Assembly (NCBI GenBank): GCA_025201365.1
Contig: JAIXMF010000175.1
Span: forward strand, 1 to 26,688
DNA length: 26,688 nt
Source: Syncephalis plumigaleata
Lineage: Eukaryota; Zoopagomycota; Zoopagomycetes; Zoopagales; Piptocephalidaceae
Reading direction: 5' to 3'
This document shows, piece after piece, positions 19,145-26,688 of this stretch. Within the stretch, counting starts at the first letter, position 1. Each line of letters starts with the position of its first letter. The notes under the pieces were generated by a model that did not search any database, was not told where the DNA came from, and saw nothing but the letters and a program-made list of their open reading frames with translations. The position numbers and the translations under genes are program-made.

Positions 19145-19597
19145 TTATCCGATAACATTGTGGTTGGCATTGCTCACGCAGTTGTTATTGGCATTGAGAT
19201 TGCTCGCGGTAGTGAAGGCGTTCACATCCGAGTTAGCAATGTGATCGGCCTGATTCTGATGACTACTGAATGCACTGGTCACTGCATTGGCATTGACTGC
19301 GTTGTTGTTCGCGTTAAAGCGATTGTCGTTGGCGGAAAACCATGGATAGCAGCCGTATCCGCCATAATAGCCATTGTAGCAGTAGGGATCGTACGAGCCA
19401 CAGCCATAGCCGTAAGGGTAGCAGCCAATGTTATACGCGCCACATCCCCATGGACTCATTGGTTGGGCATCGGCTGGTAGAACGGCTACCGTTGCGGCAA
19501 TGGCAACAATGGCAACAGTAGCAATGGTGGCGGCGGTGTTCGATAGGGAAGGCATAGTTGATGTTGGTGAAGGTACGTTGGTATCAATCGTGGTCAA
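19145..19597 (-). CDS. Small secreted Cys/Gly/Tyr-rich protein with Asn/Ala-rich tail
   Basis: 150 residues, single exon. The N-terminus holds a long Ala/Val/Ile-rich signal segment ending ...VLPADA-QP, a plausible cleavage site near residue 45. Translation may start at the second Met (residue 15), which gives a more ordinary signal peptide. The mature part begins with about 40 residues rich in Gly, Tyr and Cys (GC-x-Y, YGYGCG, YCYNGYYGG), with five Cys. An Asn/Ala-rich tail (NANNNAVNANAV, NLNANNNC) adds a sixth Cys. Such composition suits a cell-wall or extracellular structural protein or a small secreted effector-like protein. No family is recognised. A - strand TATAAATA lies 144 bp upstream. 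Confidence 0.72.
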   Translation of the reverse strand: MTTIDTNVPSPTSTMPSLSNTAATIATVAIVAIAATVAVLPADAQPMSPWGCGAYNIGCYPYGYGCGSYDPYCYNGYYGGYGCYPWFSANDNRFNANNNAVNANAVTSAFSSHQNQADHIANSDVNAFTTASNLNANNNCVSNANHNVIG

Positions 19598-19740
19598 ACA
19601 AGGTGTATTCTATATCCGATGATCAGATAGTGTTCTATAGCGGTGCAGTGAGTGTTCAAGCTTGAGTGAATGTCGTTGAGATGTTGATGAGACGATAGAA
19701 TGATGATATTGCAGACTACTCGAGACGTAAACAACCGGCG

Positions 19741-19748
19741 TATTTATA
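19741..19748 (-). promoter_or_regulatory. TATA box of the secreted-protein gene
   Basis: TATAAATA on the - strand, 144 bp upstream of the ATG at 19597. This implies a leader of about 110 nt. Confidence 0.45.
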
Positions 19749-20224
19749 CTCGAAATGCTTCATGTTCGATATCAGTAACTCTTCCATGATCATTGACAAT
19801 GCTGCTGATGGCTGTCAACGATGTTGATGTCATTGACATACCATTATCCATTGCGCTGATGACATCCTATCATTGCTTACGCTATCCAACACCGATTGTA
19901 ATAGTGTGGTTCTTTTTATTATATCACATAATGATCTGAATATTGCCAATGAAATCAGTAGTTGATTGCTTTCCTTCATGCTTACTCGTATATCATTCAC
20001 TAGTGAGTATTGCATTAAAGATGACACTCCACATAGAGCATTAGCAAGATGATGATGATTCCATACAATTCAGAACAAGATGACATGGTCATTAACTTCA
20101 CTCATTTACTTAACAATAAATCATTTTATTCCACAGCAAAAATAGTATATTACAATAAACCTCTTTTAAAAAAGACTAAATGTACTTCCACTAACAGCTT
20201 GTTCCATTTTAACGAACGAACGAA
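19749..20224. other. Intergenic region
   Basis: It holds further upstream DNA of the secreted-protein gene and the 3' UTR of the homeodomain gene, with a - strand AATAAA at 20125-20130. No coding sequence is supported. Confidence 0.5.
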
Positions 20225-23200
20225 CTAAACCCAGGGACGAAATGAACCATTATGGTCATGTTCCGATATTGCGGTTGATGTGGTAATTCCAAGACGACTC
20301 GTCGAATCAACCTCTCGTAACGTATGATCATGACGATGATCGTGTTCACGCGTCATTCTAACGGCAATATTAGTATGATATTGATGCAAATGACGTCGAT
20401 CGTCATTGTCAAGTGAAGACATAGTCACACCCGACTTAGAAAGCCATGGCTTTTCCTTTACCTTAGTGGTATTGACGGCTGACGGCAATTGGGATAGTGG
20501 TGCAGATGGTGACAACGAAGAAGCAGAAGAAACAGAAGAAGTAGCAGATGATGATATCATTGTCGCGGTACTTGATGAAGTATCATCGTCACCTTCACTC
20601 GTCTCCATTATTGTTGATGATTTACTATGATCACCTTCTAATCTAGAGGATCTGGTATTCTTTACATTTGAACCATGTGATGCCGCCGCTGCTGCTGCTG
20701 TCTGTCCCTCTTCTTCCACTTCCATATGATCATCATGATGCGATACATACGATGCAGCTGATGCTAACACGGCCATCGAGTCATCATCATTCTTTGGATG
20801 ATCATGATGTGATGGTAATGTCGTATTATCCGTTGATTTACTTATATTTGTATTGACACGACATAGATTGGGTTCCGATCGACGACGTTGATATCGTACT
20901 GGTCGTCCTATCCATGTATTACTAAGTGGCGATGCGTATTTCCATGATGCTCTGAATTGTGGCTCATTTACCATCATGGATGCCGATGTTTGCGATGATA
21001 CTGGTGACACTGTGGTTGATGTTCTACTCTTTGAACCTGATGTCTGATAACCATTCTCTTCGATTACAGTTAATGACGAATGTGGTGAAGTGCCGGTAGG
21101 TACCATAGCTGTGCCTGCTAATGCTGCAGATGAAGGTGGCTGGGATGGTGCTACTACAGGTCGAGGTGGATAATAGTAATAGGGCGATGGTAGTGGATGA
21201 GGCATGGTAGTACCATCATAGTAGTAAGTACCTGGAGGTGGTGGAGGAGGATGAGCCATAGGGGATAGATATGGTACCATAGTATAACCAACTGGAGGAG
21301 GAGGGTGAGGGTGTGGATGTTGATGTGGTGGTGGTGGTGGATGTTGATGTGCTAATGGTGAAGGAGGAATCATACGAGTATTAGGAAGACTCTCTAATGA
21401 GGGATGTCGTCGATGTCCCATCATCATCATACGAGGAGGAGGACGTTGCTGTTCCATAGAATAGGGCGATGTAATAGAAGCATTACTATTACGTCTACCC
21501 ATAGCTACTGGTGTAGATGGTGTAGATGGTTGTTGTGGCTGTTGTGGCACTTCTACACCTGCAGGTGGGCCATGTGGTCTATAACCACTTGGTGGTGGTA
21601 ATAGAGTAGGTGAAATATGATGAGGATCTCGAGGAGCACCATGTCCAGGTGAGGTACGTGAGAATGAACTACGATAGTACAACGGTGATACTGGAGCTGA
21701 AGCAACATAAGAATGACCATAATAACCAGATGGAATGGCACCAGATTGAGAAGGTCGTGATGACATTGATGTTGATGGCTGTGCCTGTGCCTGTGATGAC
21801 GGTGGAAGTGGAGGAGGTAGACCCGCTGAATAAGGACCTGAACCCATCGGTGGTGGATAGGTAGCCGATGTAGGTGAGGGCAATGGAGGAGGGAGTACAC
21901 GTCCATATGGAATTGGATGTGTAGCCGATGCAGGTGGAGGTGGCACTGGCGGATGATGATATACAGGAGGATGCGACATTGATTCATGGAATCCACCGGT
22001 TAATGGTGCTGTTAATGGTGCACGCTGATAATAGTAATCATGTCTTGATGTCGTAGCAGCTGTAGCATGATGTGGATGATGTGGATGATGATAAGGATGA
22101 TACCTATAAGCATTCTCTCTATAATTATCAGACATTAACGTGTATTCCGGTGATTGATATGGAATGGCTTGAATGGGCGGTGGACGTAATCCTGTTGTAT
22201 GAGATGATGTACTCGTCGTACTAATTACTAGAGGATTAGAAGAGTTGACATTCTGTTGTTGACTTGATGATACCGGTATGATGGGACTTGTTGAATAACT
22301 AGTAGAACGACTTGGACTAGATTCATTAGGATCATCATCATGATTATCATCATTATTGTTACGAGAATGACTTGTATTGGGATTGATTCGTAATTGATGT
22401 TCATCTACATGTGGAGATACCGGTGTATGTAATGATGATTGTACTGATAATGGTCCAGATTCATGTTTACCATCCGTGTTAATCGACATGGTGGGTACAT
22501 TGCTACGCTTACTAGGATGTGAGGCAACCGGTTTACCTGTTGATGTGAATCGTGTTGGTACAAATTGGAATTTAATGGAACGATTCGATCCACCTGGTGA
22601 TGAAGCTGTACTAGTGGAGTCAAGTTTAGCTGAAGAAGTAGGAGCAGCAGCAGCAGCAGCAGCAGTATGTTCATGTACATGTCGTCTTGGTCGTTTATTT
22701 GCTAATGTCGCTTCTTCATATTCACCATTACCATTAGGATTTACATCGGACATGATGGTATCCATGTCTGTTTCATAATTGGATAATAGTACTTGTGATT
22801 GTGGTTGTAATTGCTGCTGCTCCTTTTCACGCTGACGTAATCGATTAACTTTGGCTCGTCTATTCTGAAACCATACCTATATGTACATGTGTATGTATAG
22901 GTATGGATTAGCATTTATTCCTATTAAAGTGTAATTATTTGCTTACTTGAATTTCTCGATTACTCATATCTAATCGTTGAGCTAGTGATTCACGTAGATC
23001 CCATCCTGGTGTATCCGAATGTTCAAATGCGGCAGTCAACTCGCGTAATTGATCTGGATTCACTCGTCGTCGTCGTTTCTTCTCCTGTTGATTATCCGAG
23101 TTAATCATTGTTAATTCACGACGATCACCACCGCCACCACTGGTGCTGGATTCCTGTGATGATGAGCGACGTGATTCTTGTTGTGAACTTGATGATTCCG

Positions 23201-24119
23201 ACTTTTCATTATCAATCGAGTAAAGCGGATCCTCTGCGTTGAAGTCTGTATTATCAACTGATGATTCGAATGTGGTGGGGTTCGCTTCCATTTCAGTCGT
23301 TTTATCTACATGATGCTGATGATGATCCTCGGTGGATCCTGATTGATTGGGTGATTTCACTCTGGGTACAGGTTGCTTTCTTCGTTGACGTCGACGAGAC
23401 AGTTGCAATCGACGTTGCTGTGTTTCCGGTGTCGTTTGAATAATGGTCAGTCCATTGGTTGTAGTAATTGTCGTGCTAACAGGTGCATTTGATAATACTG
23501 CCGGTACCGGAATATGATATGACATTTCAGTCGTGTCGTCGAATGCAAATCTAGACTGAGTTATAGGTTTACGCGGATGATAGCTCGGTATCAATAATGG
23601 TAAATCCTCCTCACTTTCACTTTCCTCGGCTAGTTCCATCATATCACTAGTAGCATTGGTAGCATTGGTAGTAGCGGTAGTGGTGGGTTCATCTTCCTGT
23701 TCTGCTTTAACGGCACGGAAAGCACTAGTTGCTACTCTACTATGTTCATGCGACTGCCCTCTAGTATCTTGTTGATTGGCAGCAATATCCTTCTGATTGA
23801 GTGATGCCGTATCATTTGCTGTTGCCTCCATCATTGGTCTAAATGAAGTTTGCCATGGCACGGTTATTGGACCCTCGTTTGACACATTCGGTGAATGCTT
23901 GATGGATTCAACGTGATTACTAGTAGTTGGTGTCCATGGTTTATTCGATGGAGTTTGTCGTGGATCAAACGAAGGTGTCGATGCCATTTGAGAGATTGAG
24001 TCATTATTGACCGAGTCTTGTTTATGATTATCCAGTATTAGCTGGCTATCCATATTGGCAGTGGATAAAGGTCGAGTAACAGCAGCAGTTGTAGTTACGG
24101 GTGTATTCTCCATTACCAT
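20225..24119 (-). CDS. Homeodomain transcription factor, very long low-complexity protein (2 exons)
   Basis: Exons 24119-22947 and 22876-20225, intron 22877-22946 (donor GTAAGC, acceptor ATAG, phase 0); 1274 residues. The homeodomain spans about residues 346-405: basic arm KKRRRRVN, helix 1 DQLRELTAAFE, helix 2 RESLAQRL, recognition helix MSNREIQ-VWFQNRRAKVNRL. It has the normal loop length, so it is not TALE class, and Gln at homeodomain position 50 and Asn at 51 suggest a TAAT-type site. The intron falls between homeodomain residues 46 and 47. A Gln-rich stretch (REKEQQQLQPQ) follows. The 345 residues before are Ser/Thr/Asp/Glu-rich. The 870 after are rich in Pro, His, Ser and Tyr, probably disordered activation or interaction regions. 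The protein is presumably a nuclear regulator; its targets are unknown. Confidence 0.88.
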
Positions 24120-26271
24120 GCAATCGAGTGAAATTCAAATGAATAGAAAAGGGATCAAGTGATAATCTGGTTGCAATTAATTGTAACAGCTATTCTTGTT
24201 CCTTATTTAGCTATAAAGGAGAAGTAAATATAGTTTAATTCATAGATCAAACGATTAGTCAATCTATTAAATGATGATAATGATGATGATAATGATGATG
24301 ATATAATGATAGATATCTCGCACAATATATATATTAAATCATCATACTCCCCGCTATTAATATTTCTACTTACAAAAACAATCAATGGTATATATCTTGT
24401 TACCGTTGCTTCTATTACTTGATAGTCAATAGCACACACAATCAACAGTGATAGTGTGTTGTCTGTTTGTCTGTTTGTATGTCTGGTTACTACAAGAGTG
24501 TGATAAAATAGTGAGAGTAGTCGTTACGAGTATATTGGTTAATGATCTAGTGTACAATAACTATACGCACATGCACACACACACACAGATCGTCTTGAAA
24601 AGAAGGAAAGGAGAAAGAAAAGCAAATTGTAATTGTAGTTTGTAAGTTCGTAGATTCGTTAAGTAAAAAGTAAGAGTAGAAGGAAAAACAGTAAAGAAAC
24701 AAAAGAAAGAGCAAGAGAGAAAGCTACAGTATTAAACTAGTGGTTATAAACACGCAAAGCGTACACGCGCACGCACGCACACTCAAGTACCGCTATATCC
24801 TAGGATAGACGAGATAACAGTCCTAATTTGTTATTCGCTACTTATGCAGAAATATACACTCGAGAAGGATAAACTAAAAAGTAAACGAATACACTTGTAG
24901 AAAATGCGAATGTGAGTGAGTAAGAATAAGGATGGTGGTGATACTAGTGGTGTGGGTTAGGAAAAGGAAATCACAGCCTAATGGTCATGTCCAAATGAAC
25001 GAGAAAGCAGGTGGCACACACGGTGCCTCAATAGTAACGACTATACAAAAAGATAATGAAACTCACCCAAAAGTGGTAATTGACCGTGACCGCAATGAAT
25101 AAGTAAGGTAATTGGCGTAAGTAGAGAGAGAGAGAAAGAGAAAGAGAGAGAAAACGAACCTCACAAACACAAGTACGTATATGATACTAATAAAGACGTA
25201 TATGTATGTGTATACAAGTAGAATGGATAATCAAGCAAATGTAGCTACGTCCTAAATAAGGACAAGTGTAAAGTAAAAAAGAAGAAAAAGAAAAATATAG
25301 TCGTAATAAAGAGTAGAGCAATATACTACTAGGACCAATAGATGAATAAGTAGCCAGTTGTAATCCTATAATGTATATGAATAGATACGAGTATATATGT
25401 GTGTGTAGATGATTCAAAGAAAAGAAAAGAGAACAACGAGCATGAAGGAAAGAAGAATCTCGGTGAGATTATTAGAGAGAAAAGTATACGACCACTTGTA
25501 TGAACGTATAATTAACAATCAAATGTCGTCGTGTTGTGTTGCTGACTGACAAATGACGAGAGTCGGACTCGTATCATCTCACTATACTGTCATTCGTTCA
25601 TCAATTGTAAGCAATTACTTCATTGGATTCACTTTACTGAGACTTTATACAATATCGCATGCGTCAAATTAATTAATTGGTTATATATGGCCTGCTTTGG
25701 TTTTTAATCTTGTTCATCATTATCCGTTTATAGATTGTCAATATAGATAGTTGGCCATTTATGGAAAGCGTGACTACACGATGATCAGCACGTGTAAATA
25801 TAGACAGAATGCATGAAGAAGCAAAAGAAAAGAAAAAAATAGAAAATATCATCATTATTATTAGAAGATGATATAGATTAGCAGGTTAAAGTAAATATTA
25901 ATAATGAATAATAGAATGCTAATGTTTATTTGTGTCAATAATTGATTGCTAATAATAATGATGATAGTGATGATGATGATGAAGAATCACTGAGTTATTA
26001 ATATGACGGAACCGTGAGTGAATAGATTGTATTAATAGAACACTGGAATAAACATGTTTCATTTTGAAATTCACAAATGAATCATTTATAACCACTTTAA
26101 GCTCAGATTAATGTGTTCTCATTTGTATGGCAAGCATTAATTGTGCGACAATCAAATAGCTAATTAGCATTACGATTGATAATATAATAAAATGTATTCA
26201 ATATTATTACGACATATTATGTAATAATGGTAATAATATCAAGTAAATACGCGTAGATTACATACAGAATA
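24120..26271. other. Long non-coding region upstream of the homeodomain gene, purine-rich on the + strand
   Basis: About 2.15 kb without a credible gene. From about 24590 to 25500 the + strand is strongly enriched in A and G, including a GA tract at 25122-25154. On the - strand, the sense of the homeodomain gene, this reads as a CT-rich leader or promoter. Short repeats include ATG/ATA-type runs at about 24270-24310 and 25955-25985 and a CA run at about 24568-24588. A GTAAGT on the - strand (24373 down to 24368) and a TATAG acceptor-like site near 24211 could bound a 5' UTR intron. Confidence 0.55.
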
Positions 26272-26280
26272 GGTTTTTAT

Positions 26281-26688
26281 TCAACTATTAGTAGCTGGTG
26301 ATGATGATGATGATGGATTTGATGGACCAGCTGAGTTGGACTCTTGTCCTAATCGTACACCTTGACCTGGAAATCTATTCGTATTGTTGTTGTTGTTGTT
26401 GGAGGTGGATGTCGTAGCAAATGGATTACTAATGATTACTAGGATTATTATTATTGTCATGATATTTATACAGTGTAATGGTTACCTTAGATAGCCAGTG
26501 TTACCGTCAGATCTATTTGCTTCAACGTCACTCGTGTGTACCGGTAGCCACAAGAGCCCATCGGTTTCCGCTTTGACGTAGCGACGCATTCTCGTTAACG
26601 GTTGCAGTATCGACCATCCCTCCAATCGTTCGAAATGATAGGCACGAGGCACTAGATAGCGTAGGAAACCATAGGTGTCTACATGAAT
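26281..26688 (-). CDS. Probable Derlin (DER1 family) C-terminal end, 5' partial
   Basis: Two exon parts: 26688-26486 and 26428-26281, intron 26429-26485 (donor GTAACC, acceptor TTAG, phase 2), stop at 26283-26281. The gene continues beyond the window. The visible 116 residues include HVDTYGFLRYLVP, which resembles the segment after the last helix of Derlins (HxYYFLxDxxP). An Asn/Ser-rich linker and FPGQGVRLG (26373-26347) follow. The latter matches the SHP box F-x-G-x-G-x-x-L-G that binds Cdc48/p97. Derlins are ER rhomboid pseudoproteases acting in ER-associated degradation. With the membrane part missing, another SHP-containing Cdc48 partner remains possible. A - strand AATAAA lies just after the stop (26272-26280). 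Confidence 0.6.

Noticed and set aside
19160-19622. Val/Ile/Ala-rich + strand ORFs opposite the secreted-protein gene
   Set aside because: They are the complement of the signal peptide and repeat codons. The - strand frame has a signal peptide, Cys pattern and TATA box, and the + strand frames have no recognisable features.
21404-22778. Several ORFs overlapping the low-complexity tail of the homeodomain gene
   Set aside because: They are rich in His/Leu/Arg or Met/Val from repeated CAT/CAC/CCA codons read in other frames or from the opposite strand.
24203-24445. 80-residue - strand ORF as an upstream coding exon of the homeodomain gene
   Set aside because: Its sequence is low-complexity and AT-rich. 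No in-frame splice to the ATG at 24119 could be found, so at most it is a 5' UTR exon.
25187-25417. Tyr/Ser/Ile-rich - strand ORF of 76 residues
   Set aside because: Composition follows the skewed base content; no start context, splice partner or motif supports a gene.
1-26688. tRNA, rRNA or CRISPR-type repeats
   Set aside because: I saw no cloverleaf with a TTCRA T-arm, no rRNA core motifs and no regularly spaced repeats while reading both strands. This is not a substitute for a dedicated scan.

Overview
The window reads as nuclear DNA of a filamentous, probably early-diverging fungus (Zoopagomycota or Mucoromycota would fit, but this is an inference). It carries short introns of about 57-108 bp with GTAAGT-like donors, CTAAC/CTAAT branch points and TAG/CAG acceptors, AT-rich intergenic DNA, F-box proteins, a long low-complexity homeodomain factor and a Ty3/gypsy retrotransposon. 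No bacterial-type organisation is visible.

Left part (1-8177): the 3' end of a gene for a single-pass membrane protein with a long cytosolic tail is interrupted by a complete LTR retrotransposon (1379-8135). The two 267-bp LTRs are identical and are flanked by a 4-bp ATAT duplication, so the insertion is very recent. The element encodes Gag, then a Pol reached by an apparent -1 frameshift (protease, reverse transcriptase, RNase H and a dUTPase domain). After an in-frame stop comes a separate integrase ORF that starts at its own ATG. All catalytic motifs I looked for are present. The last codons of the host gene lie just beyond the 3' LTR.

Centre (9158-14889): two 7-exon genes on the + strand encode paralogous seven-helix membrane proteins. 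Each has a signal peptide, a lumenal/extracellular domain, seven hydrophobic helices and a Ser/Thr-rich tail, an architecture like a G-protein-coupled receptor. Four consecutive internal exons have exactly the same lengths in both (71, 115, 109 and 218 nt), but the genes differ by two introns. A small YCII-domain gene lies between them on the - strand.

Right part (15057-26688, all - strand): two tandem two-exon F-box genes; a small secreted Cys/Gly/Tyr-rich protein with an Asn/Ala-rich tail; a homeodomain transcription factor of about 1274 residues whose intron splits the homeobox; about 2.2 kb of non-coding, pyrimidine-rich (in the gene's sense) leader or promoter DNA; and the C-terminal end of a probable Derlin (ER-associated degradation) gene running off the right edge.

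The gene neighbours do not form one pathway. The local themes are tandem duplication (7-helix pair, F-box pair) and a young transposon. The most unusual biology is in the retrotransposon: a frameshift signal with a slippery heptamer and a possible pseudoknot, a dUTPase fused in Pol, and an integrase separated by a stop codon.
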